64,000 bases of DNA from Globodera rostochiensis (taxonomy: Eukaryota; Nematoda; Chromadorea; Rhabditida; Heteroderidae). The stretch is from the NCBI GenBank assembly GCA_018350325.1, contig JAEVLN010000010.1, positions 682,001-746,000 of the forward strand, in the 5' to 3' direction. Shown one piece after another: positions 21,161 to 32,144 of the stretch (position 1 is the first letter of the stretch; each line of letters begins with the position of its first letter). The notes under the pieces were generated by a model that worked only from the letters and a program-made list of their open reading frames with translations, did not search any database and was not told where the DNA came from. The translations under genes and the position numbers were made by a program.

Positions 21161-21284
21161 AATTTTATATATTCTTATGCATTTTTGAACAACAAGATGA
21201 AGGAGAAAAGGCAGAGTTATTCAAAAAATTGTTCATATGCTTCGTTTTGTTCCGCGAAAAGTTTTGAATCGAATACAGTTTCTC

Positions 21285-21603
21285 TCATTTTGAACCAGCA
21301 GCTGTGCCGTCTGCGGTGGCGGCGGCGGCTTCCACGGCATTGCGGGCATTTGGTGTCTTCTAAAATATTACATTTTTTGTAGTAATAAATATATTTATGG
21401 GGTCGGGGAGTTTTTACGTTTGCGCCATCTGCGCAGAAACAGTCAGAGCCAAGCGGAAGGCAAGTCACACAGCAACCCTGCGGCGACACGCAGCCACCGT
21501 TGCCGTCAGAAACGCAGCATTGGGCGTCCACCGACGGCACTTCCATGGACAGCATGGCAACGGCAATTACCAACGCGACAATTATTGTCTTTTGTGCGTT
21601 CAT
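21285..21603 (-). CDS. Small secreted eight-cysteine protein, two exons
   Basis: Exon 1 is 21418-21603 and exon 2 is 21285-21359, with a 58-bp intron (GTAAAA to TTTTAG); 86 residues. Residues 1-28 are a signal peptide (AQKTIIVALVIAVAMLSMEV, ending at about VDAQ). The mature N-terminus has eight cysteines spaced CC-x7-C-x5-CC-x2-C-x5-C-x-C. The second exon is Ala-rich and ends in SK. If the intron were retained, a longer basic frame would run to 21217. The spliced form is preferred because both splice sites are good and the phases fit. I do not recognise the cysteine pattern. Its size and signal peptide resemble secreted effector-like peptides; this is inference. A duplicate relic lies at 15060-15330. 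Confidence 0.65.
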
Positions 21604-24109
21604 TTTTGTAATTGTTTCTGTGTGCTTACACAAATTAGGATTGAAATTTATTTAATTTAAAAATTAAATTATTTAATTGGCCATTTATTCAGAAATTATT
21701 TAAAATGTAAAAGCAGAGATTAATTAATTTAGCAAATAATTTAGTTGGACATTTTAATTTGAGCTTTTTGGTCGTCCAATGCTTCCTTTTATAGAGTTCC
21801 TAGACTTTTGGCTTCAAAATTTATCTTTCTTTTTTCTGCAAATATTTGCAAGATTAGAGAATAGAATTTAAAAAGATATTTTACCCAATTAAAACACAAT
21901 ATAAATGTTACAAAAAAAAATGCCGCATTTTCTAAAGCACGGATTATAATTGGAAAGTTCGAAATGTTATGGCGGCGGTTTTAAAATGCGATTAAAAGGA
22001 TGACCAAGACCGAGACCCAAAAAAATCGAGAAATTTCTCGACTCGAGAACCGAGAATCTCGAGCATCCCTACTAATGACTAAGTTATAACTGATCGCGCC
22101 AAAATGGACGGCGACGAAACGAGCGGACCCGGTGCGAAGACTGCAACATTGAATTGCATTATTAAATTACCTAAATGTATTTTATATTTCAAAATTTATG
22201 TATAACATATTTTATTGAATTAAAGGTTTATGAAAAAAAAAATTGTGGGGCTGTCGAATCAATTCAGAAATATTATACGTCAATCAAATTTTATATTGGA
22301 AAAGTCATTTGGAAAATTTATATATAATTAAAATTCGATAAAATTGCTTTTAAGTTGGAGAAAATTTAATTTTTTTTCCTTGAACTGAATAAAATTGTCC
22401 CTTATGTCCTTGGAATCAAAATATTTGTCCTTGAATCTAGCCTTGACAGTTGGGAGCCCTGTAATAACTTATTGTTATCTACACTAAACACAATATACCT
22501 ATGTCTTTTTTCTGCAAATAATTTCATGATTTGAGAAGATAGAATTTGAAAATTTTACCTAATTAAACCGCAATAAATTACAAAAGATTAAATACCGCAA
22601 TTTCTATTGTATAAATATTTTTGCACGTCCCCGAATCGCAAACGGATCAACTTCGATTGTTGTTTGATTGGCATAATTTAATAGAAAATAAATTTATTTA
22701 TGCAGCAAGCGGAATAAATACGAATATAATCGTCAAAAAAATTAGTACAATTTTATATTTACCTATTTTATTATATTGTTATTAATAAAAACTGATCACA
22801 GAACTGTTAATGTGGAATTGGGGCACTTAATGTTTTCTTCTTTTACGGTATAAAAAATAATTAAGTTGATTAAAAGCTTTTTTCGCGTATTATTATATAT
22901 TTTTTTAGAAAGTTGAATATATTTGGAAAAAGTTCCGGTAATTTAACCGTCTGGCCAATTCATCGCCATCCTGGCTATCTCAGCTCACCATTAGAGCGTA
23001 GATCATTTCAGCGCGGCTATTGCAAATGTTCAATTTTTTACGGTTTTTTCGAAAATGACTAAAAGTCTATCGTTAAAGATGAATTATTTTTTAAACAGCA
23101 GAAATCAATGATTTTTGGTGTATTTTTCAAATTTTGCCCAAAAAAAGTCCAAAATATGCTTAAAATATGCAAAAGTGCCAAAATATGTTTTTTAAAACTT
23201 GGCCAAAAAAGCTCAAACCCAACGCGAAAAGACTCTAGCTTCATATGGTTGCCGCCAAAAAATTTCGCATTCATATATTAAAGACCGATGGGAGTTGAAT
23301 GATATGAATTTTTTGAATTTCAAGAGGTACACAGAAAATACAATAAATGAAGAATAAAAAATAGAAGATAATATTAATTGAAAGATGATAAAAAAGAAAA
23401 ATATTAAAATTTATTACATTGAATGATTGGTTATACTTAGTATATAAATAGATGGAATTTTTAGTTTTTTAAATCTAGGTTTGGACCATAGGCTTCGAAA
23501 CGGCGGATGCTCTGCGATCACTGTTTGTCGAGTCTGTAAATGGGAGTTGGCCATTCCCAGGTTACGGTTATTTGGAAGCCGTAAAAGTTTTGATCCCAAA
23601 CTTTGGCTGATCACTTCCTGAAGTTCAGATTTGGCATTTTTCGGATTATCAGGAAATCCCACCGGTTAAAAAATTGAAAATCCGAGTCCGTATCCTTGGA
23701 TTTCAAAATAATGGGAAAAATAACGATTTTGGACACCCGACTCCTTTATCTAGTATCTTCAACAAAATGAGTTAAATTCTCTGAAATTCAAATTTTGACC
23801 AAAGTTTGGGTGACCGACCGGCCGGTCTCTAGTAGAGAGGCCCGGCGGGCGCAGTGATTACAAATGAATCAAAAGCTTCATTTAGACATAAAAGCATTAA
23901 AATTAATTTAAATTTTCCAACAAAAAAACTCTGTAGCCAAATAATTTAGAACCAAAAATATAATGTCTAAAAAAAGTTTTGTAATGTATGAAAAAAAATT
24001 TGAGACCGTACTTCGATTGTGAATCATCCATCGCGTTCAGCAACGACTGCTGCACATTAATGAGTTTGCGTTCATTTAAAAATTATTCAAAACCAAATTT
24101 CATTTTTAC
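21604..24109. other. Gene-poor AT-rich region with repeat relics
   Basis: No supported gene. Visible relics are: about 21830-21950 repeated at about 22500-22620; a CTCGAG-type stretch at 22025-22070; and about 23247-23430, recurring at about 40024-40235 (AAAAAATTTCGCATTCATA, GAATGATATGAATTT, ATTACATTGAATGATTGG). The minus-strand gene at 24110 may extend into 23990-24070 with a short further exon. Confidence 0.45.
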
Positions 24110-24705
24110 CTCCGGATTTTTTTTGTTCAGTGGCGGCAAATTAATGTCTTGGCCGGGCGGTACGTATTCGTTGGACATATTCGCATCTTTCGCTCCAATA
24201 AAACAAGTACAGTAACCGTCAGGCAGGAGGTTACCACGAAGCTTTTGGCATTGTGAGGCTTTGTCTTCGCCGTCAGCACAACAACCATACTTATTAAGGA
24301 ATCGTTCGGTACCCTCTAAAGATGAAAGTCTCGCCGCTTTTAATTATCGTTGATTAGCAGCAGATGTTCTGAGTAGGGTAGGACGGGACCGGGGCCAGTA
24401 CTGAAATGTTTTTTCTGGGACTGAAATTTAATCACGGGTTTTTTCAGACACTCCTATAAATGGTCCCGGTTTTATCAAAATCGTTTTTTTGTCCATTTTT
24501 TGACCGGGACTAATTTAGTCCCGGTCCCGGTTATTCCCAAAAGTCCCGGTCCCGTCCTACCCTAGTTCTTGAGTATTGGCTAACCTTTATCGCAACCAAT
24601 GCCGAAGCAATAGTGCTCATTATGAGGGCAATCCATAGCTTTTACTTCTGTACCATCCCAGGTGCCACCAACTAAGCACATGAATCCAGGCTTCGTGGGT
24701 TGCTT
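24110..24705 (-). CDS. Paralogue of the ET-module/Ly6-like protein, partial
   Basis: Two exons are supported: 24585-24705 and 24110-24315, joined in phase 1 exactly as in the 19554-20293 gene. Conserved features are FMCLVGGTWDGTEVKAMDCP, HNEHYCFGIGCD, YGCCADGEDKASQC and GYCTCFIGAKD. The signal-peptide exon was not found upstream, and the end is open: a GTAAAA donor follows at 24109, with a possible next exon near 24000-24060. The gene may be longer than shown or incomplete. The intron holds a 191-bp MITE (24374-24564). Function is unknown; it is probably extracellular by analogy. Confidence 0.6.
24374..24564. mobile_element. 191-bp MITE with 20-bp inverted ends
   Basis: TAGGGTAGGACGGGACCGGG at the left and its near-perfect inverse at the right (CCCGGTCCCGTCCTACCCTA). 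Flanks are GTTCTGAG and GTTCTTGAG, an 8-bp duplication with one added base. It sits in the intron of the ET-like paralogue. A half copy of the same family lies at 51755-51842. Confidence 0.75.
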
Positions 24706-24990
24706 CTATAAACATAATTAGGTAAATATACAAAATATTCGATAATTATCAAAGTACAAGTTTTAATTCTACAAAAACTGCGAGTTGATTGCTTCAAATG
24801 CATGCAACTTCACACAATTAATTGTTTTTTCTTTCTAATTTAATTTTTGCTCCAAAAAATTCTCATAAAATTTAAAAAATTCACAACATTATTTAAGTTG
24901 CGCATATGAATGATTAAATGCTTCTTTTGTTTGGACCTTCTCATGTTCCGCTTACTAAAGCATTTTTGGAAATTTTGAATTAGAAATTTT

Positions 24991-27900
24991 CTAAAATTCC
25001 TCCTCAACTGCTGGGCAGTTCGTCAAGGGACGGAAATCTGGATTCCGGAAAAGACGCAAAACAAAAAACTGGATCACCGGTTTTGGGCCGTTTTTTTCAC
25101 TGGCAATTGTGGCCAAAATGAAGTGGCCGTTGAGGTCCATGTTGTCCGTATTGCTCAAGTCCAACACACCGTCCTCCAGCGTGTCCAGGTCCAACTTCAG
25201 GCCACGAATCTAAAACAAAAAATGGATGAAAAATTTGTAAAAAAAACTCCCCGATACCCTGGAATGGAATTTGAAAAAGCATAATTGTTCCAAAATTTTA
25301 GACAAAAAAATTTATGGATACTAAAAATACAGCGCTTTTAGATTTGGAATTTTTAAAAAGAAGCAACACATTTTTTGGGTAAATCCAATAAATTACCAAA
25401 TAAATTGACTATAAATTTCGAATGAAAATCAATGGGACAATATGCCTAGATATAAAATGAAATTTATTTGATAAAAATAAATTTTTGAATATTCTCAGCC
25501 TTTTCTTTCACCTGCATGACGCGGTCATGCATCGTTTGGTCCGTGGTAAAAACATCGATGGTCGGAATCTTGAGGCTGACCTGGATAGGGGGGGAGTTTT
25601 CCAATTTTTTATTTGGTTGAAAAGTAATATTTTGAGAATAAATAAATTAATTCAAAATTGTTTTATTTTTTAATTTTCAAAAACAGCAGCGCACATTCTT
25701 TTCTTTGCCCGTGCAGGTGTGCGTCACCACCAGACTGATTTCGTACTTGTAGCTAAAAAGTGTTTGCATGTGCCCCTGGCCAATTAAACATTTGATGGGT
25801 TTAAAATAGGGTTGGCACCCGGACATTCGAAGAGGGAAAAGCCGTGAGACGAGCTTCAAAGGTAAGAGGAACGGGTTGGGGAATTACACATTTTCGGGGT
25901 CGGAGGTTGTCGGGGAAGGCAATGTCGGGGGGGGGGGGGTTGTCGGGGAAGGCACTGTCGGGGTCGGGGGTCGGGAATCGAGATTATCAAAATGTATTAA
26001 AAATATTTAAAATGATTTTACTCGAGTGGTTCGATCACCAAATTGGTTTCGTTTGGCAGCACATCTGCAATGCCAACCATTGGACAAAGGCTGAAAAAAA
26101 ATTGTCAGTCAGACATCCGGGATTTTCCCCAATCACAATCCGGGATTTCAGCTCCCGGGATTTCTATCCAACGACAAAATAAAATCATTTTTATAAACAC
26201 AGTACGGTATTCATTTTCATTTTAAATACGGTACAAATCACTCATTCGTTCTTTAAAGAAAGCACAGTGACAATTATTTGTCTTTTTAAGAAAGTACCGT
26301 ACCCAATATTTTTAGTGCATAAAATTTGTTAGTTTATACCGTTCCATCAACACAACGCCATACACAAAGGATGCCTTGCCTTTGTCCAGTTGAACAGCTG
26401 TGTGTCTAAAATTTCACTTTTTAAATTTGAAAACAAAAAATCTTGTGCCCATTACGTATAGTAATTCAAATAACCCGGGCACACACCGGCTTGTCTTCGC
26501 TAAAACAATTTTTTTGTATTAATTTTTTATTTTTGTTTTATTTCACTGGTTTATAAAGTTGCGCAACACTCAGATTGAGTGCCGATTGCATTCCTGCACT
26601 ATTTTTGCACGAAACGCAGCCGTCCACCAGCAACAGCACCATGTCTGAAAATTTGTGTATACAATCTTAAATATTTTTTAGAATTTTTATTTTAATATGA
26701 GTTTCTTGAGCAGCATTAAAAAATTTAGAATTAAGTCCTTCTCAAACAAGAATGCAGAAACCAGAACACGTCGTTTCCTAATTCTTCTGGAAAAGGCCAG
26801 AGATCGTATTTTGATTCTGGTATTTATAAAATTCAGTATTTCAGAGTTAACCGCACCCAGAATGTTATATAATACAAGAAAATATCAAAAAAAGTATTCC
26901 GCATTCACTCTGAATATTCAATAAAATGTCAAGAATTTCATTGTGTACCCACAAAAACTGGCAAACCCAAAAATGGTGCCACAAATAATAAATCTGAATT
27001 CGGTGAAGTGATGCTAATTTTTGCGCCATAAAAAATTGACCCTGCATAAATCCGTATTTGTCGAACTCGACCATGTCCTTAAATATTTGATTCGGCGGCT
27101 TTTCCCCTCCGAAAAAGGTCTTGTTTATTCCATTCACTCCATAGAAATTTGCCTGCAAATGAATAATTTGAAAATTCTTTTTGGTTTTTGCTGTTTTCCC
27201 CTGCCTTTGCGCAATAAGCCCATGTGCTGAAAATTGTGAAATTGTTTTTATTGAAACGATTTTTTGAGACTTTACTTGAAATCGGCAGTTGCGCACGTCG
27301 GTGAAAGCACCTGTTGTTCACTCAAATAGGTGTTCAAATGTTGGTTCCTCTCTTCTTTAGTTTTCTTCGAAACGTTCAAGAAGTCGACCTGAAATATATT
27401 TTTGTTTTTTTTGTATTATCAGAAAGTCTCGAGTATCGAGTCTCGACTCGAGAAAAGTATGGGTTTTTTGGGTATCGGTCTCGGTATCGAGTATCGGGGT
27501 CAAGTCTCGATATCGAGTCTCGAGTATCGGGGAATTTTGTGTTTCGTGCAGCACTAGTGGTCTCACCTTTCCGTTGAGTACAATGTCGCTGTCATTTTCC
27601 GGTGCTTCAGTAGACGCTTTGGAACGGCAAAAAGAAGATTCGTTGTCAAGCCAACCAACTGCTTTGCTTCGGCCAGGGATGTTGGGGACGTAAGTGGCCT
27701 TTTCCGGTTTCAATTCTGTGCCGTTGCCTTCGACCAGTCCGGACGAGACAGAATCTTTACAAAATAATTAGTTCTGATCTGTTAATTAATGCTGCTAAAA
27801 TTATTGATGTTGGATCAATTTATAAAAGAATTGAAACCAAAATGCTTTGGAAAGTTTTTTAACCAAATTCGTAAAGGTCAAAAACTAAATGTTCGGAAAG

Positions 27901-28083
27901 TTGGAAGAAAAAATGTTTTGGTAAGTTTAGCCAAAATTCGAAAAAGTTTGGAGTTAAAAGTTCGGAAAAGCAAATGTTTTGGAAAGCATATAATTTCATT
28001 TTGTCTCTATACCTTTCTGAAGGTCCTGGTCTTTGCCCACATCATCGCCATGGACCGCGCCACAGAAAATGACGATCAAGAGA
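24991..28083 (-). CDS. Unrecognised secreted-type protein G1, 12 exons
   Basis: Exons, in minus-strand order: 28013-28083, 27567-27754, 27276-27388, 27205-27226 (22 bp), 27041-27152, 26547-26644, 26456-26499, 26340-26405, 26022-26090, 25695-25752, 25512-25580, 24991-25209. Every junction keeps phase, giving about 376 residues. The intron after the 22-bp exon uses a GC donor (AAG|GCAGGG). Exon 1 begins with a hydrophobic segment like a signal peptide (LLIVIFCGAVHG) but has no ATG, so a start exon is missing. Visible features: WLDNESSFCRSK, NGINKTFFGGEKPP, LLLVDGCVSCKNS, CPGYLNYYTHTAVQLDKG, THTCTGKEKNV, LEDGVLDLSNTDNMDLNG. I recognise no domain. A second copy (52250-55895) keeps the same structure and frame, which supports a real gene. 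It is probably extracellular. Confidence 0.65.
27419..27562. repeat. CTCGAG/TATCGAG palindromic repeat in G1 intron
   Basis: Short palindromic units (TCTCGAGTATCGAGTCTCGA, CGGTATCGAGTATCGGGG) with GTGCAGCACTAG at one end. It occupies the intron between G1 exons 2 and 3, and the same insert is present in G2 (about 55214-55345). It therefore predates the duplication. Confidence 0.6.
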
Positions 28084-28336
28084 CTAAAACACCGTTTAAT
28101 AATCCCAACCGGGATCGGGAACTAGTTTAAATTTACTAATTCTAGACCCGGAGCCATTGGAAGCTATAAATGTCGTGGCCAGGGTGACCATAGTGCTTTA
28201 TTTATCAGGTAAATACCCACTTCGTTTTTTTGTGTGTTAAAGAGAGATAGAGAAATAGTGTTGTTTTGTAAGAGAGCAGAGAAAAAAACAAAACTTAAAA
28301 AAAACGAATACAAGACGCAAAACGTATGCCTTAAAT

Positions 28337-29058
28337 CAGGGCTCGTATCGGGGTAAGACATTTTCCAAGGACAGACATGTTGATTTCCAAGGACATAACA
28401 GAAAAATTTGGCTAAATCCAAGGACGCTCAAAAAATCTTTTCCAAAACCAATTTTTGGAGTCAAATTTAGGGGTAGGGGTCAGTCCCGTCCCGGCCAGTC
28501 CCGTCCCAGCGACTTTGAGACATCATAACTTTATTTACACTGGACTAAATCACTTAAGCCTTATACCATTGGAAAGCTCTAGATGAATAGAAAGTATTTG
28601 TAAACCTAAACAAAACAGTAAATCAAAGTTTAAAAAAGTTATGATTAGAAAACTACAAAAAATCCCGATTTTTGCTTTTACATTATAACTTTTCTGAAGC
28701 TTATCAAACCACTACAACTTTGTTGTAATGCTTCTTCTACTCATTTAGAGCTTTCGAATGGTATAAGGCTTTACTGGTTTGGTTCAGGTTGAGAAGAGTT
28801 CTGATGCATCAAAGTCGCTGGGACGGGACTGGCCGGGACGGGACTGGCCCGCTTCGCAAATTTAGTGTTTGAAAATTTGAATACCCTATACACAATGCCA
28901 AATCATGATTTGTCCTTTAAAATTCAAATATTTAAACTTCCAGCCAAATCTTCATTTTCCAAGGACATTCTTGGAAATAAGGACATTTTCCGTTTTCCAA
29001 GATCGAGGGTCCATTTCCAAGGACTGTCCTTGGCATCCAAGGACGAATACGGCCACTG
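28337..29058. mobile_element. 722-bp hAT-like element with 8-bp target duplication
   Basis: It begins CAGGGCTCGTATCGG and ends with the inverse of CAGTGGCCGTATTCG. It is flanked by CCTTAAAT on both sides (28329-28336 and 29059-29066). The subterminal parts carry TCCAAGGACA-type repeats. It encodes no transposase. A fold-back element (28481-28846) is nested inside. Confidence 0.7.
28481..28846. mobile_element. Fold-back element with long inverted arms
   Basis: The left arm starts CAGTCCCGTCCCGGCCAGTC and the right arm ends with its exact inverse. Pairing continues inward through GCGACTTTGA and AGCCTTATACCATT-GAAAGC to about 150 bases per arm. No clear target duplication is seen at its own edges. 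It lies inside the 28337-29058 element. Confidence 0.75.
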
Positions 29059-29949
29059 CCTTAAATCAATGATGTAAAAGCCTAGTAAGCTGTGAAAGTG
29101 AAAAAAGACCTTGGCGCGGTACGGCGGCGCCGAAACGTCCCGCTCCCCAAGCAAATTTTTTTAGACTCCCCGCATTTTGGACAAACGTAAAACGGAAAAA
29201 AGGGCCAAAAACAACGGAAAACGGAAAAATTTTTAAATAAAATAAAAAAATTTTTTTTTTTTAAATAATTTATTTAATAAATTTTTTTTTTTGAAATATT
29301 AACAATAATTATTTTTAAAAATTTTGGAGGATGTCTTTTTTTCAGCAACGTTCTAAATCTATTTTAAGCTTTTGGGTGGGGGGGGGAGGGGTCGGCGGTG
29401 CCGATAGGCGCCGCCGGAGAATATTTTGAAATTTTTACTTAATTTGCTAAGAGATTTTCAACAAAAATTTAAAAAATCGGCACTTTTTTTGAAGTTTTTA
29501 GGAAAGGTAAGCGGCGGAACCGATAGGCGCCGCCGAGAATTTTTTTAAAAAACTTAACAAGATTTGTTAATAAAATCGCTCCAAAAATGAAAATTCAAAA
29601 CAAAATCCCCCTGTTTTTTGATTTCGTCCAACAAAAAATGAATAAAAGCTTGTGAATTGTCATCTAAAATGTTTGTTTCTAAATTGGAAAAAGGTAAAAA
29701 GAATTTTTTAAATTGTTTAATAAACTAGTAGGAGTCTAGGTAAATTGCTCCCCGACCATTTTTGGAAAATTCCTCTCGGAAAGTTGCTCTCAGCGGAAAA
29801 TTGCTCTCCGTGAAAAAAGAGAAAATTGCTCTCGGAAAATTTCTCTCCACCTGGAAAATTGCTCTCCGTGGGAAAAAATAAAATACTGGGGGGGGGGGGG
29901 TTGAACCCCGATTTTGTAAATGATTCTTATAACATTCGGTGAGTGTCTA

Positions 29950-30360
29950 TGCACCTACGCCAAATCTTGCAAAAAACGGACATAGGATAGAGAACATTAA
30001 ATTAATGGAATCGTGTCGATAAACAGCATTTTGAGTTTTTTTCTTCAGTAGAAAATTGTCACGCACTTCGCTCTGGAAAACTTTTTTTTCCTCTGGCCAA
30101 TTTTTCTCAAACTTTCACCATCTCTTGAGAACAAAATAAGGAAATGCATAATAGGTCGTTTTGATGTGAAAATAGGTAGTTTTAATGAGTTATAGTCAAA
30201 AACGTTTAAATTCTTTAGACCAATCCAAACTCCACCAAATTTTGGTAGGGGTAAGAAGGAAGCACTAGAGGCACGTCTGCAAAATTTCGTCACGAAATAT
30301 AAGCATTAGCCTGTGTTATAAGCTTTCGAAAATCGAAAGGAAATTCAATGGTGGGGATAT
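29950..30360. repeat. Dispersed repeat R, copy 1
   Basis: Shares long stretches with 41048-41436 (CAAATCTTGCAAAAAACGGA, GAATCGTGTCGATAAACAGC, CCACCAAATTTTGGTAGGGG, AGGAAATTCAATGGTG). A reversed part is at about 57535-57690. Open frames inside it are not supported as genes. Confidence 0.65.
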
Positions 30361-30737
30361 AATGTCTGACCACACGCTGTCTGCCACTCGGTTTTTTCGT
30401 CGTTTAAACAATGAATTTCCGTTAGTATCGAAACGATTTGTCTGTATGTATGTAATATCTCTAACTACAGGCAATGTCCGCCATTTGGCATAGGTGGTTC
30501 ATTTATCAGGGGTTTCCTGATTTTACCCTGATTTTTTGGGTTTTGCCGATGGTCACCCTGGTCAGGGCCCAATTCCTAATCATTGTCCCAAAGTTTCAAC
30601 ATCGGTTGCAATCCTTAATTTGTGATTCCGGGCCTTTGAAACCGGAAATTGAACCCAATTTCTAATTCTTAATCCGGGATGCGCGGATTGGTTTAACCAT
30701 CAATTTCCTATTTTCCTTTACTTACACAAGTGAATTA

Positions 30738-30824
30738 ATGGTCCACTTGTTCATCTTTGACGGTCAGAAGTTGGAGGTGTTGGAGCAGTATTCGGATGAT
30801 TGGCAAGAGATTCTCAATGTCTAA
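30738..30824 (+). CDS. 28-residue frame conserved in both duplicates
   Basis: ATG to TAA, beginning MVHLFIFDGQKLEVLEQYSD and ending ILNV. The frame is identical at 56239-56325 while nearby non-coding sequence differs. It may be a terminal exon of an unseen gene or a chance frame in a well-conserved block. I recognise no family. Confidence 0.3.
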   Translation: MVHLFIFDGQKLEVLEQYSDDWQEILNV

Positions 30825-31424
30825 TTTGAATAGCATAAAGAGGGCATTTAAATTCAAAATCAATGCGCCACCCCCTCCCTTTTTCTAATACAAATGATGG
30901 AAATGTTTAAAATGAATGAAATGGGGGGGGGGGTCATCAGCGCTAATCGTCACTGATTATCTGACTGATGGCTGGCTGTTGGAGCGTCCGTCCGGTGGAT
31001 GGACAGAAATGCGTTGGGTGACGCATAAATCGTTCGTTTCGTCCCAAACCCATCGTCAGGGAATGATAAAAACGAAAAAAGTAAAATCGTAATTAAAATC
31101 CACAATTTGCATCCGGAGATTTGATGATTAATACACCTAGGTATGTGGAGGATGTGAAATTTACCAAGCTTCCGGCAACAGGAAGGCTATTATGAGTTCT
31201 AAAATTAAATTGAAAAATTAAATAACTAAAAACATCTGTCCATTCAAGAACATTTCAAAAAATTTCGAGATCCGCCAAATTTTACCACTATGTTAATTTT
31301 TGAAAAGTTCAAAAGTCAAGGATGTTAATCGAATTGCCCATAGAGAATTAAAAATTAAAATTGAGTTTGCTCATTTTTTAAAGTACAGCAAGCGAAAGCA
31401 AAATAAAATACAGTACATTTTTAT

Positions 31425-32136
31425 TAGAGATTGGACCGATCGAGATTCTCGATCGAAATCTCGGTAAATCTCGACGAGATTTTTTCGAGAAAAATTTTGG
31501 CTCGACCGAGATTTTTCGAGATTCGAGATTTTTCGAGATTCTCGATCGAAATCTCGATCGAAAAAAAATTGATCTGTTTTTTTTTTAATTTTGAGAATTC
31601 AACAAGTTATAGTCAAAAATTTTCACTGATAACTTCCAAAATTTAAGAAGTGTTGGCCGAATTTCGTTAAATTTGAAGCAATTTGAAATTACAAAATTCC
31701 CTTTCACTTTCGAGCTCTTTAAAGACGATTAATCGGATTTAAAAATGCTTGCCTAGTGAAGACATTGCTGAAATTTTTATTAAAATTAAAAAAATGCTGA
31801 AATTTTTATTTAAAAAAATGCTGAGATTTTTATTAAAAAAAAAAATTTATGAACAGATTTTCTTCAACCCCAACCCACGACCCCGACAATTTGGTCGTCC
31901 CCGACCCCCGACATTTTGAGAGATGGGGGCGCGAACATGAAAAATGCAAACAATTTCTGAGTTTTGAAAACAAATTGCAATATTAAAATCTCGAAAAATC
32001 TCGTTAAATTTTTCGAGATTTTTCGAGATTCGAGATTTATCGAGATTCTCGATCGAAATCTCGATCGAAGAAATTTTTTCGAGATTTATCGAGAATCTCG
32101 ATCGAAATCTCGATCGATCCCTAAGTCCGTTCTCTA
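31425..32136. mobile_element. 712-bp CTCGAG-family MITE with empty site in the other duplicate
   Basis: The ends are TAGAGATTGGACCG and the inverse of TAGAGAACGGACTT. It is flanked by ATTTTTAT on both sides (31417-31424 and 32137-32144). The paralogous position near 56917-56924 has a single ATTTTTAT and no insert. Both ends hold GATCGAGATTCTCGA-type palindromes. There is no coding sequence. It is the same terminal family as 9826-9988 and 13015-13103. Confidence 0.85.
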
Positions 32137-32144
32137 ATTTTTAT

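Larger units (their letters stand above)
28210..30500. mobile_element. 2.3-kb composite insertion present in G1 flank only
   Basis: The 10-mer ATTTATCAGG flanks this block (28200-28209 and 30501-30510). The corresponding site downstream of G2 (about 55988-55999) has one copy of a close variant and no insert. Contents: a hAT-like element (28337-29058) with a nested fold-back, two GC-rich hairpin repeats (about 29393 and 29512), a GGAAAATTGCTCTC-type degenerate tandem repeat (29740-29880), and a dispersed repeat shared with 41 kb (29950-30360). The outer ends are not inverted repeats, so the carrier type is unknown. Confidence 0.6.

Noticed and set aside
21217..21633. Single-exon 138-residue version of the eight-cysteine gene
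   Set aside because: A 58-bp intron with good sites and matching phase gives a shorter protein, and the upstream in-frame codons before MNAQK spoil the signal peptide. Kept only as a possible isoform.
28481..28846. Target duplication for the fold-back element
   Set aside because: Flanking 8-mers do not match; the CCTTAAAT duplication belongs to the enclosing element.
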